Shown here in pieces: positions 8,067 through 16,914 of a stretch of DNA of 64,000 nt. A model generated the notes under the pieces. That model saw nothing but the letters and a program-made list of their open reading frames with translations. It was not told the origin of the DNA and did not search any database. The stretch spans positions 3,507,343 through 3,571,342 of the forward strand of contig NZ_NXGA01000001.1 of NCBI RefSeq assembly GCF_002802965.1, in the 5' to 3' direction. Every line of letters starts with the position of its first letter. Positions within the stretch are counted from its first letter, which is position 1. The DNA comes from Sporolactobacillus pectinivorans. Its GTDB lineage: Bacteria > Bacillota > Bacilli > Bacillales > Sporolactobacillaceae. A program made the position numbers and the translations under genes.

Positions 8067-8582
8067 TCAACTTTTATAAAAATATGACGGATGATTTAAA
8101 CCTGTTGGTTCGTAAAACACATCATGTGAATAGGTAAAACCTAACTTCTGCAATACATTTCTGGAAGCTGTGTTGTCCGGATGATGGCCCGCAAACAGAT
8201 TATCCGCTTCCAGTGTATCAAAAGCATAACGAATCACTGCACCGGCAGCTTCCGTTGCATAGCCTTTGCCCCAGTACCTGCTTTTCAGATGGTAGCCAAT
8301 TTCATAAATTTTACTTTCAGAGTCATAGGGATGCAGGCCGCAGCACCCGATATGTTCTCCTGAATGGAGTTCGAACACCGGCCAGTATTGCACGCGATAC
8401 TGTTCATCCGTAGTAATCTCCTGGATCAAACGATTTTTAATCTGTTCTTTGGAAAACCGGCCGTTTGCAGAAATAAATTTTGTCACAGTTGGTTCTCCCC
8501 AAAGAGAACCTGCCAGATCCGTGTCCTGATTCTGCCAATGCGAAAATCCGAGACGCTCAGTTTTTAAAAAATAATTTCTCAT
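8067..8582 (-). CDS. GNAT N-acetyltransferase, RimJ/RimL-like
   Basis: A 171-residue acetyltransferase: FLKTERLGFSHW at the N-terminus, then the acetyl-CoA loop YWGKGYATEAAGAVIRYAF and the final NTASRNVLQKLGF of the Acetyltransf_3 group. Such enzymes acetylate N-termini or small amines. The frame extends to 8636; ATG 8582 is chosen from family N-termini, though its ribosome site is weak. The next 300 bases (8637-8937) show no convincing gene. Confidence 0.85.
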   Translation of the reverse strand: MRNYFLKTERLGFSHWQNQDTDLAGSLWGEPTVTKFISANGRFSKEQIKNRLIQEITTDEQYRVQYWPVFELHSGEHIGCCGLHPYDSESKIYEIGYHLKSRYWGKGYATEAAGAVIRYAFDTLEADNLFAGHHPDNTASRNVLQKLGFTYSHDVFYEPTGLNHPSYFYKS

Positions 8583-8870
8583 TTTAGCCAACTTCTTTCT
8601 CGCCAAGTACCTTCCGTGTCCGGTATTAGGAACCATCTATGCCGTCACAACATGTTTTCAGAATACCATAAAAAACCGGGAAAAACGCTGAAATGCAAAA
8701 AAGCAATAGTCTGACCCTGCATGCATTCGGGGACACGCCGGTCTTCGAGTCCGATTTAAAGATTGCCCAGATCTTCGCCAGCTGGTTTTTCGTATCCGTA
8801 TTAATCAATAGCGGTCTGAAACAAGTCACATGCGTAATCCAAAAGGAAGATGGAAAACAGCCTGTTAAAA

Positions 8871-8922
8871 GCAAAAAACGGGATCCCGCCATCTCATAGT
8901 AAAGCGGATTCCCGTTTTTTGC
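8871..8922. terminator. Terminator of threonine aldolase
   Basis: Arms GCAAAAAACGGGA (8871-8883) and TCCCGTTTTTTGC (8910-8922) form a long stem with an inner GC-rich part, and A/T tracts allow termination on both strands. It lies 16 bases past the minus-strand stop at 8938. Confidence 0.8.
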
Positions 8923-8937
8923 TCTGTGGAAACGCGA

Positions 8938-9984
8938 TTAGTTACGCGCACTGCTTTTCAAACTCTTTTTCACATCGTCAATAAGCTCGTTTACTTTTTC
9001 TTCCTTTGTTGCCCACGAAGTGACCAAGCGAATGGAAGAGTGGTCCTCATCCGCCTTCGCCCAAATAAAAAATGCGTATTTTTGTTGAAGTTCAGCGATT
9101 AGTGAATTGGGCAGGATCGGAAAAATCTGATTGGAGGTTGAGTGGGTTAGAAAACCGAATCCAGCTTCGCCGATGCCTTCTCTCAGCTTGTCCGCCATCC
9201 GATTGGCATGTGAGGCAAGGTCAAAATACAGATTATCCCGGAACAGTTCGAGAAACTGGATGCCGAGCAGTCTTCCTTTGGCAAGCATGGCGCCTTTTTG
9301 CTTCATGGCATAGCGAAAATCTTCTTTCAGCGACTGCCGGCTGATAACAAGTGCTTCACCGATCAGTGCGCCATTTTTTGTGCCACCGATATAAAACGCG
9401 TCTGTCAGCTGCGGAAGGTCCTCCAGTTTCAGATCATTTCCTTTAGCAGTAAGCGCCGAACCGAGCCGGGCTCCATCCAGATACAGGATCAGGTGATGTT
9501 CGCCGCAGAATGTTTTCAGATCTTCCAGTTCTTTTTTTGTATAATTGGCACCGACTTCCGTCGTGTCAGATATGTAGACAAGCTTGGGTTTGACCATGTG
9601 CTCGTCCTCATGGATGTCAAGTACCTTCTGAATCGCTTCCGGAGTCAGCTTTCCATCCTGGTCGGATTCAGCGACAACCACTTTGTGGCCGGTAGCTTCG
9701 ATGGCGCCGGTTTCGTGCACATTGATGTGACCGGTTTTCGCTGCGACCGCGGCTTCATGCGGCCTTAGAAACGTAGCGATAGCTGTCATATTAACCTGCG
9801 TCCCGCCAGACAGAAAATGAACGTCAACATCAGTCCGCCCAATCTTTTTTTTCAGCAAATCCGCGGCTTTTAATGAATATTGGTCTTCCCCATATCCTTC
9901 TTCCTGCTCCAGGTTTGTCTCCATCAACGCCTCCAGAATTCTCGGATGCGTGCCTTCACTGTAATCATTCTTAAAGCTGTACAT
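8938..9984 (-). CDS. ltaE: Low-specificity L-threonine aldolase
   Basis: A 348-residue PLP fold-type I enzyme that cleaves L-threonine or L-allo-threonine to glycine and acetaldehyde. It has the family start FKNDYSEGTHPRILEAL, an active-site Asp in LYLDGARLG (about 170) and the PLP lysine K203 in IGGTKNGAL. Length is normal. ATG is preceded by GGGGGAAGAGA. It appears monocistronic. Assignment to the beta-eliminating lyase (GLY1) family is firm; substrate stereospecificity is not. Confidence 0.92.
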   Translation of the reverse strand: MYSFKNDYSEGTHPRILEALMETNLEQEEGYGEDQYSLKAADLLKKKIGRTDVDVHFLSGGTQVNMTAIATFLRPHEAAVAAKTGHINVHETGAIEATGHKVVVAESDQDGKLTPEAIQKVLDIHEDEHMVKPKLVYISDTTEVGANYTKKELEDLKTFCGEHHLILYLDGARLGSALTAKGNDLKLEDLPQLTDAFYIGGTKNGALIGEALVISRQSLKEDFRYAMKQKGAMLAKGRLLGIQFLELFRDNLYFDLASHANRMADKLREGIGEAGFGFLTHSTSNQIFPILPNSLIAELQQKYAFFIWAKADEDHSSIRLVTSWATKEEKVNELIDDVKKSLKSSARN

Positions 9985-10218
9985 TCTCTTCCCCCATCTC
10001 AGCTGTTTTACCCTACCCCTTCATTTTAAAACAAAAGATTAAAAGATGTTCGGAAATTCCGGAAAAGTTGTGCCAGGCAGCGTGCAAGTACTGCGCGATT
10101 CAGATCGTTTTATCATCCTGGCCAAGTGTCGCTCCGGCCCGGTTTGTGCCAGTCCGCGCATTTTTTCAGGCGAGTTCGAAGTTCATTCCGTTCGGTTCCC
10201 GCAGCGAGGAGCGATCAA

Positions 10219-10695
10219 TCAGCCGCCATAATAAAATCCGGTTTCTTTCATAGTCAGCGGGTCGCCTTCACGATGCACGCCGGCGTTGATCACTTCGCCG
10301 ATGTAGATGAAGTGGTCGCCTTTTTCCACTTTTTCAACGACTTTGCATTCAAAAAAACTGATGGCATCCTCAAAAACAGGACAGCCGGTTTCCCCGTTTT
10401 CAAATGCGTACCCGGCAAGCGTATTTCCCTCCGGTTCCAGCGCACGGAAAAACGCGGTAACCATGTCCTTCTGGCCGGATTCAAGAACATTGACGCTGAA
10501 CACGCCGCTGGCAGCGATCTGCTGCTGGGAACGCGTGCCTGCCTTAGCCGCGAGTGCAACCATCGGCGGTTCAAATGACGTTTGGGTGAGCCAGTTCCCG
10601 GCAAAGGCGTTCACGCCACTATCATCCTTGGTTCCAACGAGATACAAGCCATACGTAATGCCGCGCAGAGCTATCTTTTTTTCTTTAGCATCCAT
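10219..10695 (-). CDS. Flavin reductase family protein
   Basis: A 158-residue FMN-binding split-barrel protein of the flavoredoxin/flavin reductase group: RGITYGLYLVGTKDD at the start, the FMN-contact segment NAFAGNWLTQTSFEPPMVAL, and C-terminal DHFIYIGEVINAGVH. Members reduce flavin for partner monooxygenases or act as redox carriers; no partner is adjacent. AGAGGAA stands 6 bases before the start. The 9985-10218 interval downstream holds no gene. Confidence 0.88.
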   Translation of the reverse strand: MDAKEKKIALRGITYGLYLVGTKDDSGVNAFAGNWLTQTSFEPPMVALAAKAGTRSQQQIAASGVFSVNVLESGQKDMVTAFFRALEPEGNTLAGYAFENGETGCPVFEDAISFFECKVVEKVEKGDHFIYIGEVINAGVHREGDPLTMKETGFYYGG

Positions 10696-10795
10696 TTCTG
10701 ATTCCTCTTTCCCATAATTAGTCGTTCACATATTTGCCACAAAATTATTATAGAGCATTTTTTCAGAGGAAATCCAGTCTGGAACGTCTGCACAT

Positions 10796-11356
10796 TCATT
10801 CCGGCATTTCATCTGCCAGAAGAACGAGCTTGGTCAGCGTTTTCCAGTTGCGTACCGTTGAAGGAGCTCCAAGCTTCTGGATATTGGCCGAGAGCCTGGC
10901 ATTCCGGATACTGTGATGAAATAAGAGATAGACATCGCGGCCAACAATCTGATATTGATCATCTCCCATGTCCAAAGCTTTGAGAGCATCCGCTTTCTCC
11001 GCCGATGGCTTGTCCGACATCACGGAAACATAAAGGCTCTCGCCTATAGAAGTCGTTTCTGCCGCCTCAACTTCGTCTTTTGAAAACGGACAGTTGCGGC
11101 TTATAGCCTTAAGTTCATCGGCCGTCCTCAGAATAACCGGGACAGGAAATCCAAAATCTTTTTCAATCTTCTTCTCGATAAGATCATTCAGCTTGGGTTC
11201 TGTTTCTGATGACTGAAAGAGAACATTTCCGCTCTGAATATAGGTCCGTACATGTTCAAGGCCTGATTCAGTCAGCGATTCCCTTAAATCAGCCATTTTG
11301 ATTTTGTTCTTCCCGCCCACGTTGATTCCCCGCAGCAGAGCGATGTAAATGTTCAT
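10796..11356 (-). CDS. DUF1697 family protein
   Basis: A 186-residue protein with the DUF1697 signature IALLRGINVGGKNKIKMADL followed by RTYIQSGNVLFQS, and C-terminal RNARLSANIQKLG then TVRNWKTLTKL. The family has an alpha/beta ferredoxin-like fold and no settled function. AAGGGG 7 bases upstream supports ATG 11356 over the longer open frame to 11380. Confidence 0.9.
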   Translation of the reverse strand: MNIYIALLRGINVGGKNKIKMADLRESLTESGLEHVRTYIQSGNVLFQSSETEPKLNDLIEKKIEKDFGFPVPVILRTADELKAISRNCPFSKDEVEAAETTSIGESLYVSVMSDKPSAEKADALKALDMGDDQYQIVGRDVYLLFHHSIRNARLSANIQKLGAPSTVRNWKTLTKLVLLADEMPE

Positions 11357-11897
11357 CCGTAATCCCCTTCTCTCATTCATCTATTAAAAATATACTCGTT
11401 TATAGACTGACTTCCACTATCTTTTCCAATTTCTTCATGAGTTCACCATTAAACGCTGAGTGATCAATCTTGCATTTGCTGATGCTGACAACTTTCATAG
11501 CCCTGATTTTCAAACCGGCTTCCGGCCTTCTGATAAACTTTCAGGGCTCCTCTTTCTTCAATAGATCACGAACCATTCGAACTGCAGCGGATTTTTCTGA
11601 TTTCAGATTTACTTTTCTTGGTTTCAGCGGTCATAGCTGTCTGAATGCGTATACTTCTGATAGACATCCACCCGGGTTTGAGAAACTCCTCCCTTTTCTA
11701 CAAGCGGACACCGTCTAAAGACGGTGGATCTAAATCCCGCTTTTGGAAATTGAACACCCTCTTTAAGGAAACATCCCGGATATTTTTATCCGAGATGTTT
11801 ATTAAGATGCCTTCCATTTTTTAATCATTCTTTAAGAATTGTCCCCTAAAATAAAATTCAGTGAACCCAGGTGGGCTTGAAAGGAGAAACAAAAGTC
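11357..11897. other. Intergenic region without a clear gene
   Basis: No frame looks coding. Two hairpins are visible: CACCGTCTAAAGACGGTG at 11709-11726, followed by GGATCTAAATCCCG and reminiscent of IS200/IS605 right ends, and a second at 11769-11799. No tnpA or tnpB remnant could be recognised, so the resemblance is weak. Confidence 0.4.
11769..11799. terminator. Hairpin, possible terminator
   Basis: Arms ACATCCCGGATA and TATCCGAGATGT enclose a short T loop, followed by a weak TTTATT tail. It may end transcription from either side, or be structural only. Confidence 0.4.
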
Positions 11898-12290
11898 ATG
11901 CAACGTATCAATCGGATCAATTTTTGGTTAGGCGTCATTGTATCAATCGGCTTACTCATTGAATCGGCAACAGGTATTTATATGTATGTTCAGGCAGGCC
12001 AGCAGCAAAGGTCTCTCGCACAGAATATGCCAAACGGCTTTTCAGGCGTTAACAATACTTCAGGGGGCAGCAGCCAATCCCAGTTTGGCGGCAACGGCAA
12101 TTTTCAAGGCGGCGGACAGCGCTTCAGGCAGTTTGGAAGTATGAGAAGAACCCGAAACTTTCAAACCACCATATACGGCCTGATCGCTAACATCGTAGCC
12201 CTGATTCTGGCCGTTGCCGGGCTAATAGCGGCTGCCATTGCCGGCAGGACAAATGCAGAAAGGAAAAAAGAGCTGGCCACACAGGAGTAA
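11898..12290 (+). CDS. Small two-helix membrane protein, unrecognised
   Basis: A 130-residue protein. One membrane helix is at about 7-30 (NFWLGVIVSIGLLIESATGI), then a low-complexity loop rich in Gln, Gly, Asn and Ser (about 35-85), an Arg-rich patch, and a second membrane helix at about 92-118 ending in a charged tail. AAGGAG lies 11 bases before ATG 11898. The loop would lie outside the cell if both ends are cytoplasmic. It is monocistronic with a terminator after it. No function is claimed. Confidence 0.65.
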   Translation: MQRINRINFWLGVIVSIGLLIESATGIYMYVQAGQQQRSLAQNMPNGFSGVNNTSGGSSQSQFGGNGNFQGGGQRFRQFGSMRRTRNFQTTIYGLIANIVALILAVAGLIAAAIAGRTNAERKKELATQE

Positions 12291-12383
12291 TCAGGCAGTT
12301 TATCATCACGTTCTTTAACTTAACCGTAAAAAAAACGATTGTTTTTGTTTTGTATGAGAAGCTATACTATTTTTTTTAATAGT

Positions 12384-12423
12384 AAAGGAGCCGGAGTAAA
12401 AATATTTTCACTCCGGCTCCTTT
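12384..12423. terminator. Strong hairpin, likely terminator
   Basis: Perfect 14-base arms AAAGGAGCCGGAGT / ACTCCGGCTCCTTT with a 12-base AT loop; the tail is only moderately T-rich. It lies between convergent genes ending at 12290 and 12501 and can serve both. Confidence 0.75.
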
Positions 12424-12500
12424 AAGTTCGTTTTTATTCGACACAGTTGGAATAAAAAATTTGGGGTGATATTGCCCATCGAATACGGATATCTAAGTCG

Positions 12501-12680
12501 TTATTTTTTTAATTCCCAGTAGCAACGCTTTGGAGAAACTATCTTTTCCTCTTTTTTCAGCTTGGTCATGATTTTATTAACTTCTTTTTTATCGATGCCC
12601 GTTGCTTCCGCCACTTTGCCTGCATTAGCCGGTTCATCAGCCTTGGTGAAAAAATCAAGAACTGCGTCATAGCTTGCCAT
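12501..12680 (-). CDS. Small winged-helix DNA-binding protein
   Basis: A 59-residue ORF. It encodes a compact winged helix: DAVLDFFTKADEPANAGKVA, then EATGIDKKEVNKIMTKLKKE, then a wing strand ending SPKRCYWELKK. GGGAGAGG lies 6 bases before ATG 12680. Similar 60-residue proteins annotated simply as transcriptional regulator occur in Firmicutes, but the target is unknown. The one Cys near the C-terminus follows the pattern KRCYWE of that group. Convergent with the membrane protein gene. Confidence 0.8.
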   Translation of the reverse strand: MASYDAVLDFFTKADEPANAGKVAEATGIDKKEVNKIMTKLKKEEKIVSPKRCYWELKK

Positions 12681-12891
12681 GTGTATCCTCTCCCTCTTTA
12701 ATTTTCACGGTACTTTTTTCTCACATTTATTATACAAAATCACTGTCCACTTTCAAGCCGTCATATGTTAGCACTTGTACTGAATATCATGTAAGATGGC
12801 TTTGAGTCCTTTGTTCGATTGATCGGCAAACACTTGAATGATCGTTATAGCAAAGCGCTTGTTAATGAGTGGTGGACAGGTGGCGGAATAA

Positions 12892-13788
12892 ATGAACGTA
12901 AAAATGCTGGAAAAAGAAAAAATCAAAGATTTTGTGAACTATTGTATGAAGCACCGTAGCGACGTGGACAACTCGTATCTATACGATGAAGATCTTGAAA
13001 AATTTGTGCCGGGTGACGAGAACCCGACCTGCATTCTCACGGATGGGGCGGGAAATATCAGAGGAGCGGCCTCATTGATCATGGATGACTATCACCGGGC
13101 GGGAAAGAAAATCCGTTTCAGAATATTCCATACTGAAACCAGTGACGCAGCAGATTACCGGGCCCTGCTGCAGATCGCTGCGAAACACGCTCAGGGCATG
13201 GACAATCTTTTTGTCTTTGTCCCATTGGTGAATCAAGAGATGCTGAGTATTGTGGAAAAACTGGATTTGAAAATCTGGCGTTATTCCTTCTTACTCGTCA
13301 AAGAGAATATATCAGAATATCCACTGAGTCTTCCCGAGGGTTACACGATCCGGCCGATGATCCCGGGGAAAGATGAATCCATCTGGTGCGCGGTGCGCAA
13401 CGAAGCTTTTGCACATTTGCCGGGCAGTGAGACACCGATGACGGAGGAAATGATCCATGAAAGAACGCTTGCTTCCGACTATCTGGAAAACGGAGCCTTA
13501 ATCCTTTATGACGGAGATCAACCGGTTGGCATCGTGCAGGGGCTGGATGACGAGTATGACAACGTGCCGATCATGTGCATTGGGCCACTGGCTATTATCC
13601 CTGAGTATCAGGGACGCGGGCTCGGCCGCATGATGCTCAGAGCTTCGATCAACTACGCGAAACAGCACGGCTATACCCGGACTGTTCTCTGCGTCAACGG
13701 TGAAAATGAACGGGCAAAAATGCTCTATAAACATGAAGGTTTTAAGGAAGTTGAGGAAGTCGCCGCGTATACGTATGATCTGAAATAG
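12892..13788 (+). CDS. Tandem GNAT acetyltransferase
   Basis: A 298-residue protein with two GNAT-like halves. The N-terminal half (about 1-140) is degenerate. The C-terminal half (about 150-298) has the acetyl-CoA loop LAIIPEYQGRGLGRMMLRAS and the closing NGENERAKMLYKHEGF. Such two-domain proteins resemble mycothiol-synthase-like GNATs, but the substrate is unknown. GGTGGCGG lies 5 bases before ATG. It is single. Confidence 0.87.
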   Translation: MNVKMLEKEKIKDFVNYCMKHRSDVDNSYLYDEDLEKFVPGDENPTCILTDGAGNIRGAASLIMDDYHRAGKKIRFRIFHTETSDAADYRALLQIAAKHAQGMDNLFVFVPLVNQEMLSIVEKLDLKIWRYSFLLVKENISEYPLSLPEGYTIRPMIPGKDESIWCAVRNEAFAHLPGSETPMTEEMIHERTLASDYLENGALILYDGDQPVGIVQGLDDEYDNVPIMCIGPLAIIPEYQGRGLGRMMLRASINYAKQHGYTRTVLCVNGENERAKMLYKHEGFKEVEEVAAYTYDLK

Positions 13789-14230
13789 CGATTCGGGCAA
13801 AGGGGACTGGCGGGTAAAAACTGTGGCAGAAATTTTCAGAAGCTGCCGAATAGAGCGAAAAACTCTTTCCATCAAGAGAAACATGATAGCGATATCAGGT
13901 AATCATTCTTGAACCGGACAACGCATTTGAACAAGAATGGTATGAAGACCATGAATCTTTCGGCAGCCAAAACTGATGATTAAAGAAATGATTCGGAAGT
14001 CAGCGTTGCTTTTTGGTTTTAAGTGATTGATCATCACCTGATCGGTCGTTGTAACAAATAATGTTCACTTCCGAAACAACCTATGATGAACGTAAATATT
14101 ACAAATTTCTGCTTTTTCTTCGATTTTGTAGTATTTTATAAGAGGCCGGAAATTAATGAATAGAAGGATGTTCATCATGAAAGAAGCGGCTGATTTCTGT
14201 CCGCCTGCAAATTTACACTTAGGATGATTT
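13789..14230. other. Intergenic region with possible remnants
   Basis: No complete gene. A short frame at about 13890-13976 (VIILEPDNAFEQEWYEDHES) ends in a stop and looks like a leftover C-terminus. The rest is non-coding as far as can be seen. Confidence 0.35.
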
Positions 14231-14593
14231 ATGATGAAGCGTAAAACAGAGTTTGTCCTGTCGTTAATCGGGAATATTTTAGCGTCAATAATATGGTTCG
14301 TTATGCTCCTGCTCATGATCGTCGTGTGCCTCATTCCGGCACCGGATACCTATGGAAGTCATTTGATTCCAGTATTCCTGATCACTGTAAATATGATCAC
14401 TGCTGCCGCTCTCGTTTTCACCTGGATCGGAGCATTCATGCTAAGCGGCAACCAGCTGTGGTGGGCAATCTATACAATTATGATTGGTGGCGTATTTATC
14501 TTTTCCCCCTATGTTGTACCGGGCATTCTTTTCATTATCGGAGGCTCGATTTCCGTTGCCCACTATCAGCCCGGGGATGGACGCCCTTCTTGA
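14231..14593 (+). CDS. DUF4064-like small membrane protein
   Basis: A 120-residue protein with four hydrophobic helices (about 10-32, 45-68, 74-90 and 92-112). The start MKRKTEFVLSLIGNILASII resembles DUF4064 proteins. AGGA lies 6 bases before the first of two ATG codons. Function is unknown; it probably sits in the cytoplasmic membrane. Confidence 0.7.
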   Translation: MMKRKTEFVLSLIGNILASIIWFVMLLLMIVVCLIPAPDTYGSHLIPVFLITVNMITAAALVFTWIGAFMLSGNQLWWAIYTIMIGGVFIFSPYVVPGILFIIGGSISVAHYQPGDGRPS

Positions 14594-14671
14594 TCAGGGG
14601 ATTTTCGTTAAATCAGCCTCGTAGATTCAAGAGAGGCGTCCGTTACTTTTGTAGATCGTTCTTAGTGTTCA

Positions 14672-15049
14672 TCAATTCTTTGATCCGTATTTTCCCATAT
14701 TCTCCTCCGCCCTGAATTTCACGATTTTACTGATTAAATCCAAAGGAACAGGCTCTTCAAAAGGAAATCTCACGGTCCCTTTAGACGTTTCATAAGCGGA
14801 CAGTTCTTTTTCAAAAGCTGCAATCCCGCTCGCGCCCGGATAAAATCCGATGTGCTTTTTAAACGCAGCAAAATGCACCAGATTTCTGCCATTCAAAGTG
14901 AAGGTAGGCATCTGATAACTTACCTTTTCTTTCGCACCAGGTACGATCTGTTGAATGAAGGCTCGCAAACTTTTCAATTTCTCCTGCACGTCTGCCGGGA
15001 AAGCAGCGATGTACGCGTCGATTGTGTCAGGATTTTTCTTTTTTTCCAT
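14672..15049 (-). CDS. DUF1801 family protein (YdhG-like)
   Basis: A 125-residue protein with the DUF1801 core: TIDAYIAAFPADVQEKLKSL, then EKVSYQMPTF, FAAFKKHIGFYPGASGI and VRFPFEEPVPLDLISKIV. B. subtilis YdhG of this family is described as a frataxin-like iron chaperone; that role is known for the family and not shown here. GGAGGT 7 bases upstream supports ATG 15049. Confidence 0.9.
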   Translation of the reverse strand: MEKKKNPDTIDAYIAAFPADVQEKLKSLRAFIQQIVPGAKEKVSYQMPTFTLNGRNLVHFAAFKKHIGFYPGASGIAAFEKELSAYETSKGTVRFPFEEPVPLDLISKIVKFRAEENMGKYGSKN

Positions 15050-15176
15050 AAAACTCACCTCCGCGGGTATGTGTTCATTCTAGTAAGACTGATTCAAATA
15101 ATGTGTACGTAGACAGACAAAATAAGTCAGGATTGAGCTAATGGCTGTATGTTAATGTTATTTACGAAACGATCTA

Positions 15177-15491
15177 CTAGTGCTTCATTAATGCGACTGT
15201 GTAAGGAAATAATTCCGCTGTCATGATTCCCTCCGCAACAGCCGGATTGGTCCGCATCAGTTCCAGCGCTTCTTTATCTGAATCAGCCTCCAGAATGACG
15301 ATGCCAAAGGTTTTTTCATCAATCCCCAAGGTTTTGCCGGCTAAAATGAGCTTCCCCTCATCCTGCAGCTTCTGCAAACGTGCGAAATGCCTGTCTGCTA
15401 TATCTTCTTCCCTTTTTGTCCAGTTTGACTCATCCAGTAACAATGGAATTAATCGCAAAACGTAGATAAACTGTTTCTTGTCGCCGGTCAT
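15177..15491 (-). CDS. YciI-like protein
   Basis: A 104-residue protein of the YCII family (ferredoxin-like fold). It has FIYVLRLIPLLL, the conserved segment ADRHFARLQKLQDEGKLILA with the His expected at the active site, and VILEADSDKEALELMRTNPA. The family has possible hydrolase or dehydrochlorinase activity but is mostly uncharacterised. AGAGGT lies 7 bases before ATG. Confidence 0.9.
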   Translation of the reverse strand: MTGDKKQFIYVLRLIPLLLDESNWTKREEDIADRHFARLQKLQDEGKLILAGKTLGIDEKTFGIVILEADSDKEALELMRTNPAVAEGIMTAELFPYTVALMKH

Positions 15492-15578
15492 TTGGTTTAC
15501 CTCTGGAGTCTATAGTTTAATCGATCAAAAAAACGGTCTCTTATATATGGTTAAAGAACCCTATGTATGCCAAAACAA

Positions 15579-16115
15579 TTAATCGCTCAGAAAGATGCTG
15601 CGCCGGTTTTCATTCACTGAATCACTCATCAAATGGATTAGTCCCTCCTCAATTGCGGACAGAAGGGCGATCAGACCGACAAACCAGAAAAAGGAGATAC
15701 TTTTTGAAATTATAAAAACAATGGGTGCCAGGAAGATCAGGATTCCAGTGAGCTTGTTACCCCATGTATGCAGACTGACAAAGGTATGGAATTTGGCTGC
15801 CGCGATGAGGATGCTGATAATCCTCACCCCGGCAATGATAGCAATCAGGGGAATACCTGGTGCAAGCAAATCTCCCACCCAATAAAAGATCAGCATGACG
15901 ATGATCCCGTACATTAACAGATCAGCAAAGGAATCGAGTCTCGCTCCAAAAGGGGTTTGGGCATGTGTCCTGCGGGCAATCAAACCGTCAAGCACGTCAC
16001 TCAGCACCGCAGCCGTATACAGCACCGCAAAAATCCACGGATTTTTATAAAAGAAAAGCATCGAGATCACAAATATCATTCTGCTGATTGTGAGCATATT
16101 GGGAATGTGCTTCAT
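15579..16115 (-). CDS. CDP-alcohol phosphatidyltransferase
   Basis: A 178-residue membrane enzyme that transfers a phosphatidyl group from CDP-diacylglycerol to an alcohol. The catalytic motif DGx2ARx8Gx3Dx3D is complete: D43-G44, A47-R48, G57, D61 and D65. About five to six membrane helices follow. The alcohol (glycerol-3-phosphate, inositol, serine or other) cannot be assigned; length is near that of PgsA. GAGGAAACC precedes ATG. It is a single gene. Confidence 0.9.
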   Translation of the reverse strand: MKHIPNMLTISRMIFVISMLFFYKNPWIFAVLYTAAVLSDVLDGLIARRTHAQTPFGARLDSFADLLMYGIIVMLIFYWVGDLLAPGIPLIAIIAGVRIISILIAAAKFHTFVSLHTWGNKLTGILIFLAPIVFIISKSISFFWFVGLIALLSAIEEGLIHLMSDSVNENRRSIFLSD

Positions 16116-16147
16116 GGTTTCCTCTTTTTACGATGATATGAGACCAG

Positions 16148-16537
16148 CTAATTCTGTTTCTTGTTTTTCTTTGATAGAGAATTTTTCTCTTTTTTTAACT
16201 TAGGAGGAAGGCTTTTTACATATGAATAGGAAATGTCCAGCCATTTATGGGTAAATGTGTAACCGGCCAGTTTACTTTCCGGGACCTCAACGTATTCTTT
16301 CATAAATCGGCCCGGCGCAGGCTCAAAGGACCTGATTTCATCACTTTCGGCCTGAATCGCGGTGCAGTCTTTTTCCGATAATCTAAGGAAGACGATCTTG
16401 CCTTTCACACCAGTCCACATGTTGCCATTCACAAAAAAGACGGCAGCCCCAAACATCATCTTCTTTTTACATGCGTAGCCCGCAACGAGCGTCTCCAAGT
16501 ATTCGCCTAAATTCTGATCCGCTTTCTCCCAGTCCAT
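16148..16537 (-). CDS. TfoX N-terminal domain protein
   Basis: A 129-residue protein carrying the TfoX/Sxy N-terminal domain (KKKMMFGAAVFFVNGNMW, VKGKIVFLRLSEKD, then GRFMKEYVEVPE) and a Lys-rich tail. In proteobacteria this domain belongs to competence regulators; short Gram-positive versions have no known role. AGGAG lies 9 bases before ATG 16537. It lies just downstream of the TA-like fragments at 16.6-17.2 kb. Confidence 0.87.
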   Translation of the reverse strand: MDWEKADQNLGEYLETLVAGYACKKKMMFGAAVFFVNGNMWTGVKGKIVFLRLSEKDCTAIQAESDEIRSFEPAPGRFMKEYVEVPESKLAGYTFTHKWLDISYSYVKSLPPKLKKEKNSLSKKNKKQN

Positions 16538-16580
16538 ATGCATGATCTCCTTTCCAAAAAACGTCAGCCTTTTATAGCGC

Positions 16581-16744
16581 CTATTTAAGCTGTCTGTTCA
16601 CACGCTCAATGTCAAAATCACTATACCCTTGCATGCTGCCCCATTTGATCATACCTCATGCTCCGGATGTTGGGAATCAGAAATTGCTGTTAAAAATTCA
16701 TCATAACCGTATCGGCCGCCGAAATCGTAGATGTATTTAATTCT
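16581..16744 (-). pseudogene. pRiA4b ORF-3-like protein, C-terminal fragment
   Basis: Two frames together give the end of a plasmid pRiA4b ORF-3-like (MM3350) protein: GGRYGYDEFLTAISDSQHPE in one frame, then MIKWGSMQGYSDFDIERVN and a stop in another, matching the family pattern GYEEFLEAI..PEHEE..W....FD...VN. The N-terminal part is absent. It is broken by a frameshift near 16645. Confidence 0.6.
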
Positions 16745-16750
16745 CGAATA

Positions 16751-16885
16751 TTACTTGCTCTCACTTTCCAGATTTCCAAACAAAATCCTCATACCATCAC
16801 GTTTTCCATAAAAAATGTGCAAGATATAAAGCCTGTTCTGTCCATACCGATAAAAACAAACAAATAACAGCAATATGTGTGCCCA
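16751..16885 (-). pseudogene. RelE/ParE-like C-terminal fragment
   Basis: A short minus-strand frame without a start encodes RYGQNRLYILHIFYGKRDGM followed by RILF and a stop. The pattern LYILHIFYGKRD matches the last strand of RelE/ParE toxins. It lies immediately upstream of the pRiA4b-like fragment. Confidence is low because of its length. Confidence 0.4.
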
Positions 16886-16914
16886 CAATCCTTATCTTCC
16901 CACACTTCTTTAGA

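Noticed and set aside
8693..8899. 68-codon plus-strand frame between the acetyltransferase and threonine aldolase
   Set aside because: No ribosome site, no family resemblance, and its end lies inside the aldolase terminator.
10290..10717. Overlapping open frames on both strands around the flavin reductase gene
   Set aside because: They are other frames of the GC-richer flavin reductase gene and show no domain pattern.
11700..11740. Right end of an IS200/IS605 element
   Set aside because: Only one hairpin resembles such an end; no tnpA, tnpB or matching left end could be found nearby.
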